Source: Patiria pectinifera (Eukaryota > Echinodermata > Asteroidea > Valvatida > Asterinidae). Taken from it: a stretch of DNA of 64,000 nucleotides. A program made the position numbers and the translations under genes. The stretch is from assembly GCA_029964075.1 (NCBI GenBank), contig CM057142.1, positions 34,722,392 to 34,786,391 of the forward strand, read 5' to 3'. The notes beneath the pieces were generated by a model. The model was given only the letters and a program-made list of their open reading frames with translations, did not search any database and had not been told where the DNA came from. Of this stretch, positions 9,975 through 22,573 are shown piece after piece (the first letter of the stretch is position 1; every line of letters begins with the position of its first letter).

Positions 9975-12900
9975 CTATTCCACAGGTGACAAGTAGTTTC
10001 TGCATCTCCCCGCAGGCTTCAGTGTGATCTCATCAAGTACCCCGTGACCTTGTCCTGGGACGAGGTTGAATTCGAACCTGTGCAGTAGTTTGGCCAGCAG
10101 AACACGAGCCTCGATCTGAGAAAAGAAACAATATTTCATTGATTTCCAAGGCACGACATTTTCTTTATGAAGATGCACAGCGGCACTTTTGGACAACCTT
10201 TACACGATTCCTAAGTGAACTCTTTCAAAAATAATGTCTAAATAGCAGAATGGAAACAGTTGGTTTGTGAGAAAAGGATACATTAATGTGTCTGACAACT
10301 TAGTATTTCTCCAATTGTTTGTCATTTCTGGACATGATGTCAAGCTCCATGGAAGGAAAGTTGTGTATAAAATGTCTGTTCATTGTAGACCTTGAGACAA
10401 CACATTTACTTGTGCATGTACATGTATATGGAGAGGCGTAGCCAGCAGGGGGGGGGGGGTCCCCCAATATTTTGTAAAGACTACCCTTTTCCATTCAAGT
10501 GTCCTTTTTAACAGTCTTTAACACCCCCTTCAATATCCCAATATTTGTGAAGTGCCCTTTTTTGTACAAAAAAAAATCCTTTTTTTTAACAAGAGCCCCT
10601 TTTTTTATAAAAAAAAAGGTGCCTCTTTTTTTTACCAGCGGCCTTGTACGAGTGCCCTTTTTGTAATTTCGCGTGACCGTCGGCAACTGTGCCTCCCTGA
10701 AAAGCGGGAATTATTTGTCCGATAGTGTGCATGGTCGTCCAGTATGAACAGCGCCCCATTGGAAGATGGTACCTGGACCCCCCACTCCCCGCCCCGCCCA
10801 CCTCCAACATTTGATTTTACGGAGGCCAAATGTCCGGAGAAAAAAAAACCCGCTGTCTACATTTGACTTTTTGAGCACGGATGTGCGAGTGACTTTTTCA
10901 CGAAGGTTTTACCCGCCAATAAAAATGACCGATAATAAAAATATGCATAATATGCACACATGCTGCGATCTGATTTATTAGTCCATGATTTAATTGTAAA
11001 ATCAAAGTACGTTATTTATACAAGCATATTTCACTTACTAATGCAAACTGCTGGCCGATGCAGTTACGACTACCCAGCGAAAACGGAAAGTACGCATAAT
11101 GCGATCTGCAGGAAGGGGAACATACATCAAATATATATAAACAACTCAAACAGTAGATAAGCAAACCAGCCAGTTAGCTGGTCAGGGAGCAAGGGTGAGT
11201 CATCCAGCTAACGAGCCAAAAGTCATCTTTTAGGATTAATAGGCTTTAACAGGCTTTAATCCGACTTGAGACAAGTCTAGAAACTCGAGTTCCAGTCAAG
11301 CCTGGCGACTACTTTTTATCGTAAAATTCTCTTACAATACTGTTGCATAATATTGGGCCAAGGAGCCTTGTTCATGGAACCATTTTTCGTGATCAGTAGT
11401 TATATTACCGTGCTCAACAACTTACGTCTCCTGCTCATTGGTTTCACGAATACTGAAGGTAAATAAGGTCGCATAGGTCCGTTACAATAATCATATTAAA
11501 AAAATTAAAAAAAGTTGATGGACCCTTAACATTGAAACCTTTTTTTTTTTTTTTAATATAAAGACAAAAAAAGTATAGGCAGAATTACTTACTTGTCATC
11601 ACTGGCCTTGAAACGGTCGGGCTCAAACTGCAACGGATCGTGGAAATATTCCTCCATTCTTGCCATTACGTACGAACTCACCTTGAGATAGAAATGATAA
11701 GAAGTTATTTCAATTTGACGTGAGAGAACATCAACGGTACAGGTAATGTTTGTTATTCAAACGATTACAACAGCATATAATTATATTGTCTAATCAATAA
11801 AAAAAAACTGGGGAAAAACCTGTAAGTAAGTCCCCAAAACTTCATTCTTCAGAGATTTCAAAACCTGGAAATCATAGGTAGTGGACAGGGAGGTTTTCAT
11901 TCAATAATAATTTCACCGATCTGTTTTTAAATAATGGTTTTATATACACTCTGTAAAATACCAACATGAGGCGACGATACCAATTTGAACGAAACTCACC
12001 AACACTATAGTTCCTTTAGGCAATTTATACCCTTTGACTACGATGTCACAGGCCAGCCCCCTAGCGCTACCTGTCACTGGCGGCCATAGGCGAAGGGTTT
12101 CTTTCAAAACCTTAGTTAAGAGAGTAAGACATTTCAAAGAAACAAAAAAATGATCGTAAACATTCTTCCAAAACTCAAAACAAATTAGACTGAAGGCTTA
12201 ATACCATGAGAACAGTTTGGTTTCCTGACATTGTCCAAAACAAAAAGGAAGTGACCCTTATACGGTCCTTTTCGTCAGAAAGTAGGAACATGATTTAATT
12301 TGACAATGATGAGTGTACTAATGTTCCCTTGGATGAGAAGCAAGTGTTAAGCATGAGCCTCGAAACGCATCATCTTATCCCGCTCTTTCCTTTGAGAATA
12401 AAAACTCCATTAAAAAATAAGCATTCCGGATCAATCAACATCTTAATATAATATAATATAGATTTCATCAGTTAACCAAATCCATACGATGAAACAGCAG
12501 TCATAATTTAAAGGTGAGGTAAGTTTTGTCTGCTGACCTGCATCATGTAGGTTAGCTTACTGATGTCTGCATACTCCAGAAGATCCTTGTCTTCAAAGAC
12601 TGCCTCCACTTCAGTTTTCAGTCTGCAAAAGCAAGTTCAAACGAGAGTCATTTAGCATAGTGAGGGATGTTGATTTTATTGGCCATACAAGCGATACAAT
12701 GAGCTATAATTATAGGCTTTTACCAAAACATTGATATCAATGGTAAAATGGTGTGAGTACCTATGCATGACCTCTGGGTGATGACCAAGCTCTAGCAAAG
12801 TAAAACCCAGAAGATTGGCAGTTGTCTCTTGACCTGTGGTAGGCAATCAATCAAGTAAAGAACCTATCAAATATCCAATCAGCAAATCAATAACAAGCAC

Positions 12901-15900
12901 CTTATTTACACTCTTCAACACTGATTATTTGAAGCATGAGGATCTCTAGAACGATTTGTTTATTGTGATAATTTGCAAACCGAAAATGATGAATTTTTTT
13001 TTGAAACCAATTTTATACAATGAAAAAAAGGAACTTGAAACATCTTCTCACCGGCGATGAAAAGTGTAATAAACTCATCGATCATTCCTTCCAGATCGAT
13101 GGCACTCTCTTTCTTGAAGCCATCGACTTCCTTCAAGATGTGGGTCAGAATGTCACTGGGCACCTCCTCTTGCTTCTCCATGGCTTTTAGTCTCTCCTCA
13201 ATGCACCGACGGCCCGTCTCCCGAAGAAAGTTGATGCTGTCTCGAACGTCTTTCCGCATTTTACGAGCTGCCGGAAGTGGGCTGAACTGAAAACAACGAG
13301 AGATTGACTTTTATTGAGCCAGTATTATCGCAACCTTGAGAACTGTTTCTTCGGAAATATTCTTTAACACTTCAAGGTTAATAATGTATGGTGGTGATCC
13401 CTTCAGTAATATCCGAAGTTAAAGGGACATAACGTCCTGGAGTGCGCCCCATTGGGACGCAAAACGCGTTCAAACAAAAAGATGTTTTTAAAAGTAGGAT
13501 ATAAACGTCCCCAAACGAAAACCAAGCGAGAATGAATTTCGTCAGAAAGTGGTGTGTTTTTTAAAGAAAACATGATCCACTAATCTTTAACATGCAGTTT
13601 CAGTTCTTGAACAGTGAAGATATGTTTTTATCAGAAGAGGAAATGTGTGAAAATGACAATTTGTTTTTTGTATATGCTGCACTCATTACGTTTAAACTGA
13701 CTCATTACGTTTACACTGTACTGACAGGGGTAATTGGGTCATTCCATGTACGGAACTTGCGCGTAGATCTGATGTACTTTGTATATATATATATATACAT
13801 ACAAAGTACATTACTTTACAAAAATTATACAAATACAATATTATTGTTTATTTTGGTTGACTTGGGATCCTTGATAGAAGGAATTGGGTTGGTGGTCGTT
13901 AGACAGCTGACGGCTGTGTGTGGATTGGAACCGCTTGCCTTTCTTCCTTCAAAGGAATTGACAACCATCTAGGATGGCGATATCTAATATATTTTGGACC
14001 ACTACAGAAAGAAAACATGCAATAATAACTAGGGCTATCGGTCCTGAACTAAGACTATGGACCCCTTATTAGAGCTATCGGCCCTCAAGTTAAATTTGTT
14101 CAGTGCAGGTAAATCAAATCATTTTGCAGAGGATGCTGCACACAAAAATGAGATGGCACCTTAAGAACAAATGTTTGACAATGACACATCCATAGAGCTC
14201 ATGGCTGATTTTTTTTTTTTAATTTTCGTTCACTTACCGCCGTCGTTGGGTAAGTTCTTTCTAAATCTGCACCTGCAAAGATAGTGGACACCGCTTTTCT
14301 AAAGGGAGAGTTGTCGTCCAGAGTTATGTTCAGGTCCATCCCAAACGCAACCTGTCAGAAATTAGAGTACAGTGATTTGCGTAGAAGCCAAACACAGAGT
14401 CTTTGAACTATGATCACATCGGCACGTAATTCTGGCGATTGTATGCCCTCGCCAGAGGCGTAACCCGGAGGGAGGAGGGGGAGGGGGCAAACACATTACC
14501 AGTGTCCTCCAGGTGCCCCCACCAAAAAAATTAGAAATTTGGCGCTTGCCAAGGAAGCGATCCCCTCCGCTCTTCGGATTTGCAGCAATTGTGATGGCCT
14601 GAAAATTTGGGGGAAATGTTGTGGGGTCCGCCCTCGGTGCCCCCTCATAAAATGCTGCTGCCCCCCACCCCCGCCCCTCCCCAAACTAAAAAAAAAACTT
14701 GACTACGCCACTAGCCATCGCTGTATGAAATGGGTCATGGTATTTCATAGCATCAAATATAAGATGACCCTGGCCACAATTTTATCTTGTCTTTTAAGCT
14801 CTTGCCACAATTTTAACATCATTGATGGGACCATGCTGATGACTCTCTACCTTAGCAATGATGTCGAGCGTCGTGCGATTGAACTCATCCAACATGGCGA
14901 CCTCCGTCTTACCATCAGCCTTGTGGCTCAGTTTTTCAATCAAGACATCGGCTCCTGCATTGAAGTGTCTCATCATACCCTGCAGATACCTAAATAAGTC
15001 ATCATGAAAAGATTCAATTCATCGAGAACATACTTTGAAGATAAAGTTTTATGGTAGCACCATGTGGCAAATCTCTGAACTAATGAAGCTTTGCGGTAAC
15101 ACCATAAACCATCTAGCAGATACCGCCAGGGGGGTCACCTAACAAAGCCTGAAACTCTGTAATGCAAAATGAATGGGGGGGTCAGAGCTCTTCTGAAAAA
15201 TCTCTCTGCTTACTTTCTGACTACTTTCGCGATCAATTTTCCCTTTGTGGTTGCATGTGGGTTTTGTGTTTAAATAAATTGTGTCTATTGGCTTACTTTC
15301 TATTGAAGGCAGGGTTGAGAAGAGCCCGTTTGGGTGCGTGTGTCTCATAGTCCAGAACAGACACCAGGCCATTTCCCAGGAATCGCGTCCCAAGGATCTT
15401 CTTGAAGAACCTATAGGCCTTGTAAGGTTTTGGATGCGTGTTGGTACACAAGATTCCCTGAAATCAGAAACGCGAGGGCATAATGAAAGAATGTTATTCC
15501 AAGCACCCTCACTTAACTAACGTACGACTTTAAAAGACGAATAAGCTGGTGTTGCTGGCTAGTCCAGAACAGGTCAACACAAGTCAAATCACAAGTAGGA
15601 ACCGGTGACGAACAATGAAAGAAAAATGATGCAGTCACTGTTCTTTTGAACCGCTTGTCACGTAACTTGAGACAGGTCCAGATAATTATTTTCAAAGTCC
15701 TTTAAATTTAAATGTCCTTGCAGAAAATGGCAAGAGGCTCTTCTCAGTGGTGTTGGTGGTGGGGGGGGGGGCGCCAACGGGGCACGATAACACCCCCCCC
15801 CCCCTTGCTAGACGCCTTTATCTACCTAGCACTTGTGCCCCAATTCAGAATTTATGGGAAGAAAAACGTTTTATTGTTAAAAAAAATTAAAAAAAATTTA

Positions 15901-18900
15901 AAAAAAACGCATTGAGTGCCCCGGCTCCAAAAAATGAGCCCCCCCCCCATTGACCCAATAATATTTGACAGATAAAATATACATCAGTTTCAAACAAATT
16001 CCCTTTTCTGTGTAGATTTTCAGGAGGCCCGTTCATTTCAACTCTTTGAACAACGTGTTGAAGCATTTCGTGGGGGGCCTTTTGCTGCTTTCTTTTTTTT
16101 CGTTCAACAAAATGTGTCTCGAGTATTAAATTAAATGTAACAGAAATTGCTGTTCATCTAATCAATTTTCGTGTCTCTGTGTGATAAAACGTTCAATGTA
16201 TCAGGGTGTTTAATAGGCATGATTAATATGCAGGATTCGACAATATCACATTAGCATATTAAAAAAAAACCACACACAATGGGCTAGGTTCACATTACGA
16301 ATTATGTAAGAACAACTTATGGTTTGACAATGTCATATTTCCCCTTATAAACCAACCAGAATCATTTGTAAATCACATACCTTGACAAAGTCCGGATCAA
16401 ACACAAGTATGAGCGGTTGAAAGAGCAAAAATATAGCTATAACATGGCCATATTCACGCATCCTGAGGGAACAAAACCGGGTAGACATGGTGTAAGTTAG
16501 CATTCACATTATGAAAGGCCCCAACCACCAACCCCCCAAAAAGTTACACAAACTTGTTAAAACTCTTGTAAACCTTATACACATAAAGTGTAGCTATTAA
16601 GTAAGCATTATGTAACTTATAGATTTGTTCTCTGCACCAGTCCTTCGGTCCAGGTTGATCTATTACGCTTACGCTCTCTCATAACGTAAGGCCTATCGTA
16701 TATCCCTCTCGTCTTGTAAATGCCTTATCTCGGTATCCCTCATTTCGTATATCCCACTCATCTCGTATATCCCTCATCTCTTATATCACACATCTCATTG
16801 ATCCCTCATCCCGTATATCCCTCGTCTCGTTTATCTCTCATCTCGCATTTCCAACTCATCTCGTATATCCCTCATCTCTTATATCACACATCTCGTTGAT
16901 CCCTCATCCCGTATATCCATCGTCTCGTTAATCTCTCATCTCGTATATCCCTCGTCTCGTATACCCATCTCATCTTGTATATTCCTCTCATCCCGTGTAT
17001 CTCTCATCTCGCACATCCCTCGTCTCGTACATTCCTCTCATTTTATGTACACTGTAAAAAGTTGGGCAAAATGGGTTGATAACTCGACCAGTGCTGGTCG
17101 AATTATCAACTGCCTACACTCTTGGGCAAGTTCTTCCCAATAGTTTGAACCCAATATGAGGTAATTTCATACCAATGTCGGGTAAATTACATTGTCCAAC
17201 AGTATTTTACCCAGCGTTTTTACAGTGTGTCCCTGATCTCGTATATCCTCGTTTATCCCTCATCTCGTATATCCGTCTCATCCCGTATATCCCTCATCTC
17301 GTTTATCACTCTTATCTTGCATATCCGTCATCTAGTATATCCCTCTTATCTCGTTTATTTCTCGTCTCGTAAATCCCTCTCATCTTGTATATATCTCTCA
17401 TCTTGTATATCCATTTCTCTCTCATCTTGCATATCCTCATCTTTTATATCCCTCTTAACTCGTATATCCCTCTTATCTCGTATATCCCTCATCTCGAACA
17501 TCCCTCTCATCCCTAAATCCCTCATCTTGTGTTCCCCTCTCATCCCTAAATCCCTCTCATCTTTTACAATGTATATCCGTCACCTTGTATATCGCTCTCT
17601 TCTCGTTTATCCCTCATGTGGGTTATACCTCTCATCTCGTATTTCCCTCATCCTGTATATCCCTCATGTCGTATATCTCTTATCTCTCATTTCCCTCTCA
17701 TCCTGTATATCCTTCATCTCGTTTATTCCTCATCTTGTATATCCCATTCAACTTGAATATCCCTCATCTCTTACATCCCTCTCGAGATCTCATCTTGAAT
17801 ATCCCTCATCTGGTATATCCCTCATCTCTTAAACCCCCCCCCTCATCTTGTATATCCCTTATCTTGTATATCCCTCTCATCTTGAATTTTCCTCATCTCG
17901 TATATCCCTCTCATCTTGTATATCCCTCATCTCGTATATCCCACTGGTCTCGTATATCCCACTCATCTCGTATATCCTTCAAGACGTATACCCCTCATCT
18001 CGTGTATCCCTCATCTCGTTTATCCCTCGTCTCTTATATCCCTCATTTTGTATATCCCTCTTATCTTGTGTATCCGTCATCTTGTATATCCCTCTCATCT
18101 CGTTTATCCCTCATCTCGTACATCCCTCATCCCGTGTATCCTCCATGTTGCACATCCCTCTAATCTTGCTCATTCAGGTTTTATTTATCTAATGTATTAA
18201 TTTTTCCCATCCCATAAAAAAGTTATGAGCTTTAGACTTCCAGGTTCGCTACATATATTATAGATGACCACCTTTCCCAATTTAATGTCTCACTTTTACA
18301 TTTCTCAAACTGTATTTCAAAATCAAATACAAAAGCCAACTCCTCAATTCTAATGTTGATTCAATCAATTTTGCGATGAACTCACATTTCAACGATTGCA
18401 TCGTTGAACGTCTGGTTCCTCTTGTGGTATTCTACCATCACTGGGGCATGGCCGAGAAAGAACCTGTATCCCATCGAGTGAAGAATCATTGTGAAACACG
18501 TATATTATGAATTCTGTCTATAACACCACGTATTGACAAACAGCAGTAGCCTAACTGATCTTTTGGTCAACAAAGCCCGCTGTTATACCATGGTATTAGA
18601 TTTGTGAAATTCCATTGGTTCAGAACTGTTCAAGTATCGTATAGGCCTAGTTACGTGTACTGCAAAATTTACTATATGAGCAATGTGTGAGCGTACGGTT
18701 GTCAACAACATTGGCTTGCTGGTTGAAGCGGTTTGTTTTCATTTAAAAGCTTGCTAAACAAGATGTAGCCAATGATAATAGGCCCTTCTAATAAGCATAA
18801 CATGGAACTGGTAACCGACACCACATGATTCTCATGATGACAATGTACATGTTAAGATCATTACAATGTTTTGACATAGGCCAACCCGTCTGCCATTGAC

Positions 18901-19073
18901 CCAATACTTAATACTCACCCTTTTAGCCCTTTCCTTGGTGCGGAGGGTATATGGGCGTACTTACGATGCTGGTAATGCACAAACAAAACAAAGGCGCCTA
19001 ATATAACACCGCCGCAGGTCAGGAAAACAGCCACTAGACCAAACAGGCAAGTTGCGACAGTGACAGCAGCCAT
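9975..19073 (-). CDS. CYP46-like cytochrome P450, gene C (complete, 13 exons, 509 aa)
   Basis: Exons in transcript order: 18919-19073, 18386-18463, 16381-16462, 15297-15457, 14851-14989, 14238-14351, 13052-13286, 12761-12833, 12538-12622, 12000-12110, 11593-11681, 11039-11105, 9975-10115. All have GT/AG borders, phases join without a break, and the sum is 1530 nt including TAG. Residues about 9-33 form an N-terminal membrane anchor. Helix-I motif AGQETT is at 321-326, ExxR at 378-381, the PERF-like FEPDRF at 430-435, and heme motif FSLGSRNCIG has Cys456. The EEVPSDILTHIL and ITLKP blocks resemble vertebrate cholesterol 24-hydroxylase (CYP46A1), and the length is close to its 500 aa. It is thus a predicted ER-bound sterol-type monooxygenase; the substrate is unknown. 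The ATG is supported by alignment with gene D. Introns carry a minisatellite and MITEs. Confidence 0.93.
10430..10930. repeat. Low-complexity, element-like block in gene C intron 12
   Basis: It starts with GAGGCGTAGCCAGCAGG followed by a long G run. GGCGTAGCC-G(n) is the type of end seen on hAT-like MITEs elsewhere in this window. A/T and CCCTTTTT runs follow to about 10630, then C-rich sequence near 10770-10800. I could not find a matching right end, so the borders are uncertain. Confidence 0.35.
13773..13810. repeat. AT microsatellite hairpin
   Basis: TGTACTTTG, then (TA)n, then CAAAGTACA forms an inverted repeat around an AT-dinucleotide run in gene C intron 6. Confidence 0.7.
14453..14713. 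mobile_element. hAT-like MITE in gene C intron 5
   Basis: Ends are CAGAGGCGTA and TACGCCACTA (inverted). The flanking octamers GCCCTCGC (14445-14452) and GCCATCGC (14714-14721) match at 7 of 8 positions, as expected for an 8-bp hAT target duplication. The interior is G-rich near the left end and C-rich near the right end. Confidence 0.7.
15700..15960. repeat. G- and C-homopolymer-rich tract in gene C intron 3
   Basis: It contains a run of ten or more G near 15762 and C runs near 15791-15804 and 15943-15949, separated by A-rich sequence. It resembles the interior of hAT-like MITEs in this window, but no inverted ends were found. Confidence 0.4.
16660..18165. repeat. Minisatellite, about 17-19 bp unit, in gene C intron 2
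   Basis: The unit is approximately CTCATCTCGTATATCCCT with single-base variants and 2-bp length changes, repeated many dozens of times across about 1.3 kb (excluding the inserted element). It generates long spurious open frames in all three forward frames because the array has no stop codons for long stretches. A 178-bp inverted-repeat element interrupts it at 17050-17227. Confidence 0.93.
17050..17227. mobile_element. CACTGTAAAAA MITE, copy 1
   Basis: Terminal inverted repeats read CACTGTAAAAA and TTTTTACAGTG. Next to the left end is an internal palindrome (TCGACCAG.CTGGTCGA). It is inserted inside the minisatellite of gene C intron 2, so it is younger than the array. Related copies lie at 33608-33799 and 37299-37495. 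Confidence 0.85.
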
Positions 19074-19164
19074 TTTAGTTGCAGTAGTAGGCTATAAGTA
19101 TATACTACGTATTTCGCTGGGCTTGTGTGTTGTGCGCTAATGCAGCTGCGGTGACCGTCAGAGT

Positions 19165-19409
19165 CGAGTTGTTGCCCGGCATCGACTGAGTGTGGTGCAT
19201 GGAAGAATGACAATGATTTCATTCGCTTTGAAGGTCAACATTTTGTCCAGCAGACACAATAATGCTGATATAGGCTTCTGATGTATATGATAACAATGAA
19301 GACTGCGTTGCTGCCTGGCACCGACTATGATGCATGAGAGAAAATTTCATTAAATGATTATAATGTTTTCATTCGCTTTGAAGGTCAAAGTTTTCCAGAG
19401 CAGAGACGT
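19165..19409 (-). promoter_or_regulatory. Tandemly duplicated upstream module of P450 gene C
   Basis: Two blocks, 19167-19255 and 19305-19409, share GTTG.TGCC.GGCA.CGACT and then TTTCATTCGCTTTGAAGG, about 150 bp apart. Each ends in AAGGTCAA (19231-19238 and 19381-19388). The second is AAGGTCAAAG, a nuclear-receptor-type half-site, and the same AAGGTCAAAG occurs at 32866-32875 upstream of gene D. The start codon is at 19073, so the module lies 90-340 bp upstream. The regulatory role is inferred. Confidence 0.5.
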
Positions 19410-19857
19410 CCAATGCAGGAATTAAGTACGACGGATATGACACTTTGTGCGAATCAGGGTCGATACACATGCTTGATTCATCTTTAAACCCAGGCTCAAG
19501 TAATTTCTGCCTTTACCTTGTTTTTTTTTATTCATATTTATTTCCACTTAATCATTTTGACGGGAAATTTAGGTTAAGACAATAATTTAGGTAAACGGAT
19601 AAGATTAAGCGGTTGGATTCTCCAAAAAGCAAGCTTGTCAAGTGGAGAAGTCCATTGTGTGTAGAAAAAGTATATATTAATTACATTTGTTCCTTTAACT
19701 TTACTATACACAATGAAGTATACACTTTAAGTTACACATACAGAGACAAGGGACCAACGCAAACAGGACAAGACAGAACAAATCAAGTACAATCAGAACC
19801 TACATGGGAAATCATTAGAACTTTAACATTGATATACAAGTAGTTTGACATACACCC

Positions 19858-20088
19858 CAGGCGCGATTCTGGGGGCTAGGGGCCTTAGCCCCCTAATTTT
19901 GTCTAGCCCCCCCCCCCCCAAAAAAAAAAATTCCGTAAAATTTTTTTGCATTAGCAAAAAGAAGGATTGTGATGTACATGCGAACGGTCTGGAAAAAATA
20001 ACCGGTCTACATTTCAGCACGCCTCCCTGAAAAAAACGTCTGGATCCACCCTGCTAGCCCCCCAAAAATGGTTCTAGAACCGCGCCTG
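19858..20088. mobile_element. hAT-like MITE with perfect 8-bp target duplication
   Basis: Ends CAGGCGCGATTCTGG and CTAGAACCGCGCCTG are imperfect inverted repeats. The octamer ATACACCC is present on both sides (19850-19857 and 20089-20096). The interior has C and A homopolymers and no coding capacity. It lies in the spacer between P450 genes C and D. Confidence 0.88.
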
Positions 20089-20606
20089 ATACACCCAGTT
20101 ACTAATTTAGGAAATCCTTATAGATCTAGCCCTGGATAATGTTGGCCAGTAGCCCTTGCAAATTGAAGACTCTGATAATACTTCACCCCGACTCTAAACA
20201 ATATACATTTTTTTCTTTTGAAAGGTTTGTTGATTTCTTTCACCAAAATCCTCCTGATAATTTCTCCCTCTTGCGTCTGAATATAAATGAAGCTTAAGTA
20301 AAAAAAAAGGGTAATTTAAAAAGATTGCCTGTATTTTCTAAATGACATTCTTAAGTAAAATTTGGCTTGCCACATGTAATCTCAATCTAAACGCACCTGG
20401 CTACATCTTGAAGACTTAAAAATGAGGAGGGGAAAATGGGAGGTGACATATACTCAATGTATTCGGAGGCCTGATGTAAATGACCTAGGTAATAATTCTT
20501 TTGAATGCATCTGTTGAAATCATCACCACCCCGTCAATGTAAGAACCTGTTTATCAGTGTGGTTTACAAACCCCCTAGTACCAACTTAAACCAAGTCATA
20601 AACTGC

Positions 20607-21366
20607 CAAGGGCGGTGGAACCGGAAGAGGGGGGGGGGCAGGGGCCACTTAATAACCCCCCCCCCATTTTTCCAGGCCAACAAAAGTGCCCCTCCCGCGG
20701 TTATAGATGTGCCCCCTCTAGATTAAAACAAAACTGCCCGTCAAACGCACACGTAGGAAAGCATGATCGCGCTACAAATAAAATTGTCTCCTCTCTTGTA
20801 ATGCAAAACTGCCCCTCAAAAACACAAGTACCCCTCTTATCTCGCATTAACAAGAGTGTCCACCTTCTCGAGATGGAAAAATACCCCTCGAAAGCACAAA
20901 TACCCCTCTCACAATAGCTATTGTGCCCCTCTCGAGATAGAAAATTGGCCATCAAAAACAATTATCGTCTCGCGATAACTTTTCGAGATGGGAAAACTGC
21001 CCATCGAAAGCACAATTAGTAGCCCGCTCGCAACATTAAAATTATTGTGCCACCTCTCAAGATGAAAAACTGGCCCCTAAAATAATAGTGCTCTTCACGC
21101 GAATAAAAAAGTCACTGAACTGGCCATCAAAAGCAACAGTGCCTCTCTCGCGATACAAAAAGGTTGCTCTACTAGGTAAAAGGACACAAAGAGCAAGACG
21201 GACAACGTATTCATAATTTGTTCCTCGTCATATAGGTTTATAGCGAAGTGAACGGGACCATGCTTTTCCTCCACTTTCACACCTACGGAAGGTGCTCCCT
21301 TTTCTGAGCAAGTGCCCCTTTTTGATGTCCCCCCCCCCCCGTTTGAAAAGCGTTCCGCCGCCCCTG
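20607..21366. mobile_element. Longer hAT-like non-autonomous element
   Basis: Left end CAAGGGCGGTGGAAC and right end GTTCCGCCGCCCCTG are inverted repeats. The 760-bp interior repeats a motif of the form GCCCCTC..CGAAAGCACAA and CTCTCGCGATA several times. No clean 8-bp target duplication was found. The frames inside lack transposase resemblance. Confidence 0.6.
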
Positions 21367-22573
21367 TTACTACTCTGCAGAGTAGTAACCCAATGAGAAA
21401 TTCAATACTCTAAATGGAAAGAATTGGTAAATTCTGGCATTATTAACTTAGTTTTAATGGTATATTCTTGTCATAAGTACATGTCATCAATACTCTAATT
21501 TAGAAAAACAATCAGATACGCGGAATTTCGTTAACGGATATTTCTACTCGACAAACTCTGCTTTTTTTTGGGATTCTTCTTCCATTTGTATTTCTAAAAG
21601 AATGAATGCAAAGAATACCGGTATAATTTACAATTAGTTCACTACTGATTTTACTTTCTTATCTGTTATAACTCTGAGATGTGGTAAATATAAAAAGGGC
21701 GTTGGATAAGAATAATTTACAATTTAATTTAGAAGGGACCTATCAAAATTACGATTCTAAGAACATCATTTCCTCCAAAGGTACTAAACAGGTTTTACCG
21801 CTTATTTCACCTGCATTTAAAGATATGTTCCCTTACTGTTCTGAGTTTCACCTCGAATTTTGTTTTTTTTCAATAGTTACTTTCCTAGAATTAATTGAAC
21901 GAAAATATCATCCGACATTTAGTTATTGAATTATTTCTTCACAAAATTCGAATTATTGGCTGCCAGACAATAAATCGGCTCCTGGAGGTCGGGTTCATTT
22001 GTGCGCAAAATGAAATGCTTTTAAAAAAAATCCTTTATGAAGAGCACGATGTATGCATTTGTATATAAAATCTTTTTCGACTCAGGAAATGAAAAATGTA
22101 AAAACGTTACGTGCTATTCACATTATACAATTGTACAATTCATATTACAGTTGATACTTCAAATACGACCAATCAGGAAAACAGCATTTTCATGACATTC
22201 AAAGCGTTTGAAAACATCACCTTTCCAAGGGTTCTACGGGTTTGAAAACCTTGACTGGCCAAGTAACCAAAATGTATTTTGCCTCTTTATTAAATGTGCT
22301 AAAAAAACATTGAACGGAGAGTCCTATATTTTTTTTTAATATTAAGTAATCCTTAATTAGACCCTTAATTGTGTTCTAAAAGACATTCTAGCTTTCACTC
22401 TCTGATGTTCAAAACTAGCCTATTCCTGGTAGTAATTTTGTAGGCCTATACGACTTTCAACTAAAATTACCGCTTGACTGTAATGATTTAAATGAAGTTC
22501 TGACATTGCTTTATTTGATAACGCATCATGTTTGTCAAAACATTCCGACTTGTGGGAGGATTATTTCTATCCT
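21367..22573. other. Spacer 3' of P450 gene D
   Basis: AT-rich with no recognisable exon or element. It holds the candidate polyadenylation signal for gene D near 22510. Confidence 0.45.
22510..22515 (-). promoter_or_regulatory. Candidate polyadenylation signal of P450 gene D
   Basis: AATAAA on the minus strand, about 59 bases after the stop codon of gene D. Confidence 0.55.

Noticed and set aside
16660..18165. CRISPR-like array
   Set aside because: Contiguous short tandem units without unique spacers, in a eukaryotic intron.
17227..18200. Overlapping open frames of 94-201 codons with repeated Tyr-Ile-Pro-Ser words
   Set aside because: They are translations of the 17-19 bp minisatellite in an intron of P450 gene C, open in all three frames.
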